From Allodiplogaster sudhausi (taxonomy: Eukaryota > Nematoda > Chromadorea > Rhabditida > Diplogasteridae), in contig CALZFC010000017.1 in the NCBI GenBank assembly GCA_945643635.1, positions 2,012,501-2,076,500 of the forward strand: a DNA stretch of 64,000 nt, written 5' to 3'. The position numbers were made by a program, and so were the translations under genes. Numbering within the stretch: position 1 is the stretch's first letter; each line of letters starts with the position of its first letter. Under the pieces are notes generated by a model. The model did not search any database, had not been told where the DNA came from, and saw nothing but the letters and a program-made list of their open reading frames with translations. This document shows, in pieces, positions 52,825-63,490 of the stretch.

Positions 52825-53018
52825 TTCGCTCTTTCTCTCTCTCTCACTTTCTCCTCACTCTCTCTCTGTCTCTCTTTCTGTCTATCTCTCTCTCCCTCTT
52901 TCTTTCTCTCTTTCACATTGTTTCTCTCTCTCTCAGAGTGTTTCGCACCGCACTCTGTCGGTCTGTTTGTCTGTCTCTCTCTCCCTCTCTCTTCCTTCTC
53001 TCTCTCTCTCTCGGTGTT

Positions 53019-53086
<68 letters not shown>

Positions 53087-53100
53087 GGTGTTTCGCTCTC

Positions 53101-53143
<43 letters not shown>

Positions 53144-53153
53144 TTTTCTTCTT
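52825..53153 (+). repeat. (CT)n microsatellite tract
   Basis: CTCTCT-rich sequence with a repeated insert CTCTCGGTGTTTCGCTCTCT (two similar copies near 53005 and 53085), indicating local tandem duplication inside the tract. Confidence 0.93.
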
Positions 53154-55214
53154 TCTTCGATCTAACAGCTGCGAATCGATACCAAGGATGGATTTTCAGT
53201 TATTATTTAGAATGAAGAGAGAGATAGAGGGAGTACAAAATGAACTGTCACCGTTATGAACAGTGAGATCATGAACACGCTACAGCATTGCGCAAAACAC
53301 TGTGGAAAATTTTAGCAAAAAATTGCATAATATGTCAGTTGATGAAAAGGCGCCTTATAGAGAAAAAAAATTTCAACAAAGCATAATTGAATTTGGCGAA
53401 CGGTTTGCAAAACATGGATGAAATTTCGTTTGATGAGGGTAAGGTAGCGCGGATAGTGTGGTGGTAGTGGCTACGGGGTGCGCGGAGTGGTGGTTCGGGT
53501 CCGGGCTGCGCAAATTTCAACAATTCTACTTTCAGACACGACGTCGATGGCTCCAACACGAATATACAAACCAGGTTAGGCAGTTTTTCAACTTTTGTTT
53601 TCAAGTTCTACCTGCAGTTTAAACTGCTTTATAGCGATAACGACAATAATAGCTGCAAAAGCCGATTTTCTGGCCATATTGTGGGTCTTGTTTGAGATTC
53701 CAGATAACAGAAATTGAGAGGGTGATAGAGAGGGTGAGAGAAAGAGAGAGAAAAACTGCTGATAAAATTAATGAATGAATGCTGAGAAATAACCGCATTA
53801 TCCATCGATGAGAGAAGGTGGAGAAGGAAGGAGAGGTGGAGAAGAAGATAGAGGGTGGAGAGGGTGGAGAGGGAGGAGAGGTGGAGAGGGAGGAGAGGTG
53901 GAGAGGGTGGAGAGGGTAGAGAGGGTGCAGACGGAGGAGAACGAGTGGAGAGCAGCCGGCTGCTCTCTATGATGAGTGGAGAAATGACGATGGAAATGAT
54001 CCTTCTCTCAATGCAGTTAAGAATTGATTGCACAATGAATTAGTCATTTTGTTTATGAAAATTAGCACGAAAAGATGAATGAATCACGAAGAAGATTTGA
54101 TAGAAAGTACCTGGTCAACGCGATCTTTTACGGAATATTCAGAATATACATACAGTACTGCTCATCGGCCAGGGGTCTATGCTCTTGCGGCTATAGCGGC
54201 CGCGTGCCAAAGAGGCCGAGCGAAATTAAGCCCTATAAATTCTTTGTTTTCGGAAATCATTGTTATTTTCGTGTTCAGTGTAATTTTCTGCATCGAATAA
54301 GCTGAAATCAAAGGATTTATAGGGCTTAATTTCGCTCGGCCTCTTTGGGGCGTAATGTATGTTCGGTTGGAAGGTATAATGGATGAGAACGGAAAAAATG
54401 GAAGCATATTTTATTTTAATGAATTGATATGTATCTAAAATAAGAGATATGTTTTTGCAAAACAGCAAGAATATTTTCAACAATATCGCTCTGTAACATG
54501 TATTCCTAGGACGTAGCGTACACTCCAAGGGAAATAATGGGCATAAAATGTGATACCAGGTCCCCCCATAGCTCCGCTAGTTTTCATATACATAAAAATG
54601 CCTCTCCAAAGTGTAAAAAAAAAACAGAATTGTGCCTCTTGAATATTCTTTTGCTACTTCAATTTCCGTATATGAACTCTTTAAGCACATTTTCAGAATG
54701 AAAAAAAAGCAAGTTAATATGCATTTTCCTATACGACGAGATGAGCAGCGGCATAAGCCAGTTCAAGGCGCCACTTCTCTTCATTAGCGGCAGCAGGCAG
54801 ATGCAGCACCAACGGCAGCAACGTTCACCAGGAAGAATGGCATACTCGTTTGAAACCCATTTTTTCATGAGTTTACACCTGTAAGTGTATGTGTCGCGGA
54901 AGAGAGCCTTCCGACCCATTGTATGCTGGATTGGAGCCCATGCCTGGGGAGAAACTGGTATTCATGATTATTTGACAATCGACTTACCAGATTCAACTGT
55001 GAGAAGTGAGAAGAATAAAATGTGTTTCAACACATGAACTCTGAATTAGCTCAGTTGGCATTTCAGAGACAATTGGGAGACATGTCAGGGACTAATTTTC
55101 CAAAATGAAAGCGAAGGGAGGAGGCCAAACTTAAATATTTTTTTTAAATATATTTCTTCCCTTTTTAATATATTAGGCACGTAGTGAATGTATTATGTAC
55201 TTAATTTTCCTCTG
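53154..55214. other. Gene-poor stretch with a 34-bp perfect inverted repeat
   Basis: Purine-rich GGTGGAGAGGGAGGAGA repeats at 53815-53930 give false frames. A minus-strand open stretch at 54659-54919 contains CCRWCCICLLPLMKRS but lacks support as a gene. An inverted repeat is listed separately. Confidence 0.45.
54207..54348. repeat. Perfect 34-bp inverted repeat, 74-base loop
   Basis: Left arm 54207-54240 (CCAAAGAGGCCGAGCGAAAT onward) is exactly complementary to 54315-54348. Possibly a small MITE or a structured RNA. Confidence 0.9.
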
Positions 55215-55217
55215 AGA

Positions 55218-55978
55218 ATGTCGAGTTACGTCTTGAACTTCGGGAGCCAACAACGGCGTCCGAATCTGCGGTATACCCGAAGAAACTTCATTGAGCTGTG
55301 CCGGCCGAATGAGGATCTCTTTGTTCGGCGACATCGATTTAGCCCCATGGATGTCATCTTTCTGAAGCGGCTTCTCTCTCCCTGGCTCAACCAGTACATG
55401 ATCAGGAAATAGACAATTTCGTCGTCTCATCAAGTTAACTACCAGAAATGTTATGAATGTGTTTAGAATGAAGCATGAATGAATCACGTGCTCATTGGTC
55501 TGCGATATCTGCTCAGCAACGCTCCATTGATTGTTCTCGCCGACATCCTAGGATGTTGCGAATCTGCTGTCAGGAACTGCCTCTGGCGCCTCATCACAGA
55601 AATTGAGGCGATTTCGCCTAAATGGATTCGGTTTCCAGTCGACTCCATCGCTTTCTGCCGACGATCGCGCGAAGCATTCTCAAAATGCTGCCAATTTACA
55701 AGTCAAATGTTTTTAAATGAAAGAAAAAAGCTAGTTGTATGTAAATTATTTAAAAAAAAAAATATCTTTTTATAAAATTTAAAAAATTATTTTAAAATGT
55801 GTCAAATTATGAAATTCGTACAAATTTATTTGAAAAGTGTTTGGCATCGTGGATGGGACGCTGATTCCCATCGCCTCACCCACTCTCGCGCCATGGCAAT
55901 TTCGATGCCGCAAGGGGTACACCGCCATTAATATCCTTCTCGTTGTCGATGCATATGGTAGATAATTTATGGTTAATT
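55218..55978 (+). pseudogene. PIF/Harbinger-type transposase fragment (HARBI1-like)
   Basis: Segment 1 (55218-55410) reads MSSYVLNFGSQQRRPNLRYT and ends MDVIFLKRLLSPWLNQ. Segment 2 (55479-55705) reads IGLRYLLSNAPLIVLADILG, then CCESAVRNCLWRLITEIEAI, the helix-turn-helix-like region of this family. Segment 3 (about 55841-55956), reached through a canonical intron, reads GIVDGTLIPIASPTLAPWQF, then RKGYTAINILLVVDAYG, which contains the first catalytic Asp (IVDGT) and the RKGY-N motif. The join between segments 1 and 2 meets a TGA, and the rest of the DDE domain is missing, with MITE DNA following at 56049. An inactive transposon or a dying domesticated copy. Confidence 0.75.
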
Positions 55979-56048
55979 AATAATAAAAATAAATAAATAA
56001 TGTCCGAAGAGAATGTAAAGTATAAAACTTTCACAAGCTGACGATCGT

Positions 56049-56336
56049 TTAAAGGAAGTATCCGGCGAATAATTATACAGTAGCGCTAGAGAATCAGTTT
56101 GAATGCGCGCGCTCGTAAAGTTGCCTGTTTCTCGGTCGAGAGAGCATGTGAAATAGGAGGGCGGCTATGATCTACCGTAGCTAATTCTCTACCCGCCAGT
56201 TTTCACGCTACTATTGCTCAGAATTTAGTGAACGAAAATAGTTCAAACTTTCTGGATATACAATGTTTCACGCCAAGATTAACTTATCCACATAGAACAA
56301 AACATAGGTTAATTATTCCCCGGATACCTCCTTTAA
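56049..56336. mobile_element. Short TTAA-type MITE, 288 bp
   Basis: Starts TTAAAGGAAGTATCCGGCGA and ends CCCCGGATACCTCCTTTAA. Internally unrelated to its neighbour, but with the same terminal motif. Its right-hand TTAA (56333-56336) is also the left-hand TTAA of the next element. Confidence 0.85.
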
Positions 56337-56863
56337 AGGAGGTCTCCGACGAATAATTAACATATCCTTTTTTAAGCATGGATCAGTTCGTCTCATCGTA
56401 AAACATAGATAGGGAAAGTTTGAATGAATTTCATCTTATCATTCCAGAATTATAATCATTTTAAATATCACGGGTAGAGAATTAGCTACTGTAGATCATC
56501 GCACGATCGCATCAAGAACGCCAACTCCAGCCATTGCGAATAAATGATGTGTGTATAGCAAAACCGGAGAATCTAACAATTTTCATGGAAGTATGCATAT
56601 CGGTGCGCGCAACCGACATTGGCCGGATTTTTCTCAACATGGTCATCAACCAATGCAATTATCTGACCACAAATTCTTGTGGAGAGAGTGCAAGGGCTGC
56701 AGCACTGAAATGAGAGGATCACAGCCTTCCGAAAACGAGACGGGTAGAGAACTAGGCATATTTTAGCCAGTGGCCGCTAGAGTCCCTTCTGTGCGAGACA
56801 CTTCATGGTTCAAATACCTATTTTGAATTGCTTTGCCAAACATTCGCCGGAGACTTCCTTTAA
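56333..56863. mobile_element. TTAA-type MITE, second copy of the 4.28-kb family
   Basis: Starts TTAAAGGAGGTCTCCGACGA and ends CGCCGGAGACTTCCTTTAA. It can be aligned throughout with 4282-4838 with small indels. Confidence 0.87.
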
Positions 56864-56980
56864 TAATGTAGATAACATTTATGGGCTACTTTGATGTGAA
56901 TCAAGTAAACGCTGAAGAGATGTACCCGTTTGACGCTAGAAACGCTCAATCTGGGTGTAAGAATAACAATAACTCATGAT

Positions 56981-58785
56981 CTACGAGAGGGATTCAGTTC
57001 GAATGGCCCGAGAGGGAAGGCTTCTCTTCCTCGAATTCCTCTCGAGTTCGCGTCCGACCCTGTGCACGAGATGGTGGTAAGTGCGCATGTCGTTGGGCGA
57101 GACGTGGTGCAGACTCACCAGGTCGGCCGCCATTGCCGACTCTCCCTCAAAAGAGATTTATTGCACATGCAGGGATGAGCGCGAAAGCGGGCCAGGGCCG
57201 TATTTTGTCCATTCCTGATTGTTTCTCTGTCGGACAAGCAGCTACCGTGTAATTTATCTTCTCTAATACGACTATTAAACGGTCATTGCTTCTCGGCCTT
57301 TTTACTAACCATAAGATCAAAGTGTAGTGTAGTGTTGTTCACTATGAAAGACAACATATATCCATTTATTTGATCAGATACATAATTTCTCTGCTCATTT
57401 TCTCTATACATATTTGTGATCCGAAGCAGAGAAATCAATGTTTTCGGATATCTTTTTTTATACTAGTTTATCTAATATTTAAAAGCAAAGTGTGATTTGT
57501 TTGTTTAATGATATACCGTATTTCTGCTTGGGACCCGTGTAATGGATTTTCGGGTGTTTGCCTTGAGTTGCGGGTCGAAAATCCATTCGTCGCCGATTCG
57601 CTTCTCGTAGACGTCGTCCGCGTTGTAGGCATTGAAGCGCTGCTGACGCCGCTCGTTCCGCGTGTCCATCGGCACGATTCCAATGGACTCCAGGCATCTT
57701 GGGAGAAGAACTTGGAGAGGGGGAAAGGGAAGGTGCCATGCAAATGAAGCGTTGGAATTGTGAGAGAGTCAGGGAGAAGAGAGAGAGGTAAAGCAAAGAG
57801 AGAGAGAGCGCGAGAGAAGAGAGAGAAACGATAAAAAAAAACAAAGATGAATTATCTTAATGTGCGCTGACTTTGCAATGCCGACATCCTCGTACGTGTT
57901 GAATTGGCATGTTTCGGTGCTGTTGTCTGTAGAGAGGAGACGCTGGTTGAAGAGATGAAGCGCCGCTCTTGAGAGGACGTAACCCGCTCCGCCAGAGTTG
58001 TAGCCGTTCTTCTGGGTTTCGATCGCAGTAATACATAATGCATAATTTGCACTCGCAATCAGCATTTTGCTTAGCTTTCTCGAGGTATAGAATCTAGTAG
58101 AATCTGTAGCAAGATATGCAGTATGAGAACGAATTGCTCAGTTAGAGAAAGAAAATGAAAATAAAGCGCAGCAATCGAGAGGAGGGCGCGCTTACCAGAT
58201 AAGGCTTCATTCGAAACCCCATGTACAAAGGCTCTTCGGCGTCGTGCTTGGCGAGGAACAATCGAAGATTTTCAACAATCACGAACGTGTCATCGTCGGC
58301 CTAAATGGAAAGTGCCGTTCATAATTTTCTTTGAATTCACAAAAAAAAAGTTCCTCGAGTCAACCTTGTAATACCAGTCAAATTTCGGATAGCGTTGGTA
58401 GAGAAACTGTAGAGATGCTATGGCCTTGCTAGAGTAGAGGCAGTACAAAATAAAATCAATTTTTACTTACTTTATGTCCTTTATCAATGCATTCATGCTA
58501 AATTTGCACTTTTATTTTTAAAAGAAAAAAAAGGCCAACTGAAATAGAAAGGCGTAGTCGTCGGGGATCTGTTCGAAGACAAAAGAAAAAGGAACCGACG
58601 ATTGCCTATCAATCTGCGTTTCCATTAATTCAGTAGGGAAATCAGTTTAAAGGGTAAACGAAATAGAGAAAAATAATAATAATCAGCTGAAACTGACGCA
58701 GCAATGTTCTGAGGAATTGCAGAGAAGAACTCACCATGATCACAATCGGAAAGCCATGTCCGATTTACAGCGAGCACCTAGAGAG
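56981..58785 (-). CDS. c1galt1: Core-1 beta-1,3-galactosyltransferase (C1GALT1-like)
   Basis: Adds galactose in beta-1,3 linkage to O-linked GalNAc (T-antigen synthesis) in the Golgi. Minus-strand exons show the family in order: VLAVNRTWLSDCDHG (about 58733-58780), a short exon with QIPDDYAFLF (about 58540-58570), SKAIASLQFLYQRYPKFDWY (about 58365-58430), ADDDTFVIVENLRLF then DAEEPLYMGFRMKPYL (58196-58301, DDD metal-binding motif), NGYNSGGAGYVLSRAALHLF with CQFNTYEDVGIAK (about 57872-58008), CLESIGIVPMDTRNERRQQR (about 57525-57692) and AADLVSLHHVSPNDMRTYHH (56981-57150). The last exon lacks the CC pair that usually precedes SD-x-x-SFHYV. N-terminal exons are uncertain; a plausible signal-anchor exon lies at 60540-60679 and is listed separately. 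The CW-x-x-T-x-P exon was not found. Confidence 0.8.
57285..57345 (+). ncRNA. U2 snRNA 5'-end-like sequence (degenerate copy)
   Basis: ATTGCTTCTCGGCCTTTT is followed by AAGATCAAAGTGTAGT, with a short insertion and mismatches compared with the very conserved U2 start (ATCGCTTCTCGGCCTTTTGG, then AAGATCAAAGTGTAG). The match stops after about 60 bases, and stem IIa/Sm-site sequence is not seen, so it is probably a U2 pseudogene fragment. It lies in an intron of the galactosyltransferase, on the opposite strand. Confidence 0.7.
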
Positions 58786-59024
58786 AGAGAGAGCGAAGAT
58801 ATGCGAGAGGGAAGGAGGCGAGGTGGATTACCCCCCCCCCCTCCTCCTTTCTTCCCAAAAGGAACTCTTGTGGCATTCCTCTGACTATCCTCCGACCACT
58901 TCTACGCGGCTACGTAAGATTTTTTTGCTACTGCACATTTCGACACTTTCTATGCGATGTGTAGTGAGAAAGGAAGAGAAAGAGAGATCTCAACCGTAAT
59001 CTCTCTCTAAATCATATGATCTCT

Positions 59025-59085
59025 TGCAATTGTGTCATGTGCAAAAATACGCGAATTCAAACATGAGTTTTGGGCTCCTTTTAGA
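59025..59085 (+). repeat. Copy of the dispersed repeat found at 7.2 and 37.3 kb
   Basis: CGCGAATTCAAACATGAGTT followed by TTGGGCTCC matches the other two copies. Confidence 0.65.
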
Positions 59086-59469
59086 AGTATAAGAAGAAGA
59101 AAAAAAAGTTCAAAACAGAAAGCGTGAGATCGAACCCGGCTCGCATGGTACTTCGGAGTGGTGAGGACATAACAGAAGAGAGAGCCAGAAGATGGAAGAC
59201 GTCGTGATGCTTGAGAGGAAATTACGGATGAAAGATTGAAGCGGATGAATCGATTCCATCTTTCAAGGAAGACTAGATTATTTGACTTTATGTTTGTCTT
59301 TTATCGCTTTACCATTCGGTCTTAATCTTCGAATTACAATTTGATTACCTCATGCGCCCGGTCGTAGTACCCCGCGTGGCGACGATGGGAAGCTCGGTGT
59401 TCGAGGTATTTTTACTGCTCGACTAAAATGTCTCTGATTCGAAGGTAGTAGGAAAATAAGAGATGGGTG

Positions 59470-59870
59470 ACGAAATGCGAGTCCTCCAAGGTTACAGATT
59501 CATTTGTGCTCTTTTACCGTCCAAAAAATCAGATATACTCAACAGTATTGGGGCTTCTGCAGCTTTTTCTAATAATTGGAGTTTTATGATCATGCGGCGG
59601 GTCGGCATACCCCGCCGGGAAAGGAGTGGAGTAGGCGCGGTTTCACTCGGTATACTCCGCCTCTTTCGAGTCTCTCATTTGGGGTGGGGGAGGGGGTGGT
59701 TCGCGGTGATGAATCTCCTTTTCCACATGTCTCTGAATGCGCGCTCGCTAGATTTTGTCGATGAAAGGCAATATGAGATGAAAACGCCAATCATTCAAGG
59801 TTGCCGATTCATTTTGTGCCTTTTCAACCAAAAAATCAGATCTAATCAACAGTCTTGGGGGGATTCTTAC
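59470..59870 (+). repeat. Pair of about 95-bp direct repeats
   Basis: 59472-59565 and 59775-59868 share TCCAAGGTTACAGATTCATT versus TTCAAGGTTGCCGATTCATT, and both continue through AAAAAATCAGAT and CAACAGT-TTGGGG. They are about 300 bases apart. Between them is a GC-richer segment with CATACCCCGCC and TATACTCCGCC motifs. Possibly the terminal repeats of a small element. Confidence 0.7.
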
Positions 59871-60165
59871 TACTTGTGATTTCTCTTCTTTTATTCTCGA
59901 CGTACTCCCGAAGCCAAATAGAAGGCATTTATATTCGAGAGGAACACGCGAGAAAAGGATATTTTTGATCTCCAGGAAAGTAGCAAAACAATGGTACTGC
60001 TTATGCCCTTGATCTATCTTGCAAAGATGAAAGACATTTTATTCAACGAATTTAATTAATTGTGCTTTTTTGAAACATGGATATGGTTTTTGCTTAAAGG
60101 AGGCAAGATCAGTGATTCCCCGATGTTTGGGAATTCAAATGATAATTTCTCGCACATTTAAAAAG

Positions 60166-60679
60166 GTTTTAGAGTTCATGCTTCGGTATTGCTTTAGATT
60201 TAAGTAGACCAAATTCATTACATATATCAACTGAACGTTGAAAAAGATGAGTATAGCGCTCCTTTAACCCGTATCTCCTCCTCTCCCTCACTCTGCAGCC
60301 GGTTTTCCGAACAATCTCGGTTAATTCTTCATCATCTTTCGCGCTATTTTCAATACGCTGTTCGACTGATTTGTGCAGAAATGGTTGAAGAAACAAGAAA
60401 GGTTCCAAATGAAGCGCATCTATAAATAATATCACATCATTAGTCTACTGTATATAACTCATCTTTCGACTAAAATTAGACCGTGAAGCAAGAGCGAGTC
60501 CGAGTTGGGGAAGAGCTCGAGTACAATAATAACACTAACCTTTTAATGTCCGGAAGAGTCTGAAGAAGGTGCGAGTTTGTTTGATGCACTCCAGGCGAAG
60601 AAGTAAATGAGTAGACAATGGCGATAAATAGGAGAGCAGCCGCGAGCAGAACGAACTGCCAAAGGCCCCGCATCCACAA
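60166..60679 (-). CDS. Signal-anchor exon and following open exon, possibly N-terminus of the galactosyltransferase
   Basis: The exon at about 60540-60679 starts MWMRGLWQFVLLAAALLFIA, then IVYSFTSSPG, a typical type II membrane anchor, and reaches a GTTAGT donor. A second open segment (60169-60430) reads LHLEPFLFLQPFLHKSVEQR, then DDEELTEIVRKTGCRVRERR. Both are on the minus strand upstream of the C1GALT1 exons, where a Golgi anchor is expected. The phase of the join does not fit perfectly, and 1.4 kb separates them from the next recognised exon. Confidence 0.45.
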
Positions 60680-61511
60680 CCTAGTATTCGTTTAAAATTC
60701 TTATTTTGACATGAATTAAGACAATATATTTGCTGTCGCGGCAGGATGAAAGATTATTAAGGGCATTCTTTTCTAACCGTAAAATACAATTTCCTCGTTT
60801 TCCTCTGACTTAATAAATGGGTATACCATAAATTTTAATTGTGAGAAATATCTGAAAAGGATTATTATTTTCAGAGGAAGACGGCGAATTACGGTCCTTT
60901 TAGACTTTCCAGGCCACTGCGTTGGAAACTGTTTTTTAAATCGAAATATTTCCAACACCTGAGAGCCGTAGCCTCAGGGATGAGGTCAGCTACTCCAAGA
61001 CTATGCAAAAAAGATTTTGACCAAATTATTTCTTTTCTTTGAATACGTGAGATATTCCAGAGAGGATGGCAGTGTGCCTTCAATTCTTGCGGGCCATTGA
61101 GTTCTTTCCTGAAGACAACGAAAAACGTTGCAACGAATGAGGTGGACTCTTGAGTAAAAGATGCAGGCGAAGTGTGCCTGCGGCAGGGGCGGGGCCATTT
61201 TCTCCGCCACGTCCGAGACTTCCTCTTTCCTTCATTTTTTCTCCAATTCACTGAACTTTCGTCGCTTACCGATGTTACTTAATTGTGCTGCTTATTATTT
61301 GTGATGCCTCATAAGCCTTTTCGATTCATTGCATTGTTATATAAGGGACCACTGAAGCGATATGAACTATTGAACTAATGAGTGAAAGATTTCTAGAGAT
61401 AATCAGTGCGAAACAGGCAAGAGGAAAGTGCATGGTAGAAAAGAGATAGAGAGATTGAAAAGACTATGTGTGAGAGGTATGCGAGACAGAGAATGAAGAC
61501 TGACAAGGAAA

Positions 61512-61567
<56 letters not shown>

Positions 61568-62330
61568 GACAGTGAGAAAATGCGAGACCGAAAAATACGA
61601 TAGACATTTCAGGAGGCGCAGGGGATAGAAGCGCAAAAAGCTCCAGAGTCAGCCATAACTGGGGCGCACACCTGGCCGAATTAGTTGATGTTTCAAAGAC
61701 CACCCAGCTCCTCTTTCTCGACATACGCAGTCTTGCACCCAGAGGACATTATGTGCATATGTGCATATGTTAAGCAATACGTACATTCACTTTAAGCGAC
61801 CACAGAGCTCCTCTCTCTAGGAATACATATGTATGCAAGTAGTACATATGTACATACATACATACAATCTTAAGACAGCCTATCTGTAACAGTCGAGCAG
61901 GGCGCAATACAGGGCTGCAATAGGAAATTTTTGATTTTTAAATTCGATGAAAACTTGATCATTTGTACTACTCGACATGCTCTTTAAAATGGTGTAACTA
62001 TGATTTCAAAAAAAAAATTTTCTTTCGAGATAATAGAGATCTAAGGTTAAAATTCCCATGCCCATAACTCAGTTATTTATTAAGATTATTGAAATATCTT
62101 TTTTGTGTTTTATAGCTCTTTACATTATCTTTAAAAAAGATCACGGTGACTTTTTGTGAAAACAACTTTTAAGCTGCAAAAATCGCAAAAATAGATTTGA
62201 GAAGTGGGTTTTTCGGGGTTTTCAGGCTAAAACACCCCAAGTGCTCAAGGTAAGTAGTATATAGAAAGAAAGCCCGTGAAATTTGCTACAAAATAGCAAA
62301 GTTTAAAAAAAATCGAAATGTATGTATTTT
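60680..62330. other. Spacer with a GA tract at 61510-61565
   Basis: A minus-strand open stretch at 60889-61251 (120 codons) has no recognised motif. A pure (GA)n run at 61526-61565 and TACATA repeats at 61826-61865 are present. AT-rich beyond. No gene supported. Confidence 0.4.
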
Positions 62331-62337
62331 GGGTATT

Positions 62338-62425
62338 TGCACTTAAGCAATTATACTCATCCTGCAAACTACTATGCAAGAGGTCCGGGTTCGAACCCTG
62401 GTCGGGGCAAAGTTTTTGCAATGTT
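62338..62425 (+). mobile_element. tRNA-derived SINE-like copy 1
   Basis: CCGGGTTCGAACCCTGG (62384-62400) is a perfect T-arm/B box, followed by TCGGGGCA. A stem TGCA...TGCA stands where an anticodon arm would be. The 5' acceptor half is missing, so it is not a functional tRNA. The tail GCAAAGTTTTTGCA is shared with copy 2 at 63.3 kb. Confidence 0.6.
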
Positions 62426-63298
62426 TTGCAAACAAACAAAAAACATATTTTCGGTCAGAAATTGATGGCTATTCATCTTATAGCTCCATAGCCTTGCTCA
62501 AACTTTTTATTTTTCATACTGTTTTCACCAACAGACAACATACATATTTTCATCTACTATGTACGATTTCATCTCGTCAGGCAAGGCTCTCGGTGGAGGT
62601 GTAGCCGGCCAAATGATATTTGTATTGTGACACCGGGTCGGCCCTTTACAATATTACTACGCGGCTTCATAGATGTAGCTTTATCACTTACTTAGTCGAT
62701 AAGAAGGTGCAGATAATAAATATAAGGGGGGGGGAGATCGACTATGCGGTTCTCCAGGTTCTCCAGCTTCTTGAGGTCTTTGACGGTCTCACTATATCTT
62801 CTTCTCTTACGCCATGACTGGCATTGCTGGAGCTCAAAAATAAGTAAGTTTTGAATAGCAGACAACAGAGATAAAGAGGAAAGAGAAGAGATGGATCCTC
62901 CCCGGATGAGAAGCTTGAACTTATGGCGACTTAACAGATATCTAGTAGGGAGGAGCTATTTCTATCTTATGTGTTCTCTTACTTACAAGGGAAGTCTTTC
63001 GGCGGGGTGTGGCAAACCTCAACATGTTATATACCATTCGAAAGCTCTCGACGAGCTGGTAACGTTTTTGATGTTTTTAACCGCAGAAGAGAGCGTTGGA
63101 ATGAGATAAAATTAAAATTAAAACTTCGCTTCGTAGAGCATTTAAATTCAGCGCACGTGTGGTAATTATGCTCCTTCGCACATCACCAGTGAGAAATAAA
63201 AAAAATGCAAACATTAAACGTATGAAAATGCGGCATTTGTGTGGACACGGTAGAAAAATGAAGCGAGCAGATTGACAGCTCTGTTATCCACTGAAAAT

Positions 63299-63392
63299 GT
63301 GTCGGCGTGGTGAAGTGGTTAGCGTATGAATAGTGGTCCAAGAGGTATAGGGTTCGGTGCCGCTGGAATGCAAAGTTTTTGCAGATTTTGTT
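63299..63392 (+). mobile_element. tRNA-derived SINE-like copy 2
   Basis: TGGTGAAGTGGTTAGCG resembles an A box and GGGTTCGGTGCC a B box, at tRNA spacing. The 3' tail GCAAAGTTTTTGCA is identical to that of copy 1. Acceptor-stem pairing is poor, so this is a retroposed element rather than a tRNA gene. Confidence 0.6.
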
Positions 63393-63490
63393 TTTGGTTG
63401 GTATAGACCATGCTGGTGTTAAACATGTTGAAACAGGAGTTTTGTTATTATTATTCGTTGGATATACGTAAAAATAGTCCACTATTAGGC

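Noticed and set aside
60889..61251. Minus-strand 120-codon frame
   Set aside because: No recognisable motif or exon boundaries. Composition could be chance.
62338..62410. Possible tRNA gene with perfect T-arm
   Set aside because: No 5' acceptor strand and no D arm could be found. The 3' tail is shared with another repeat copy, so a SINE-like origin fits better.
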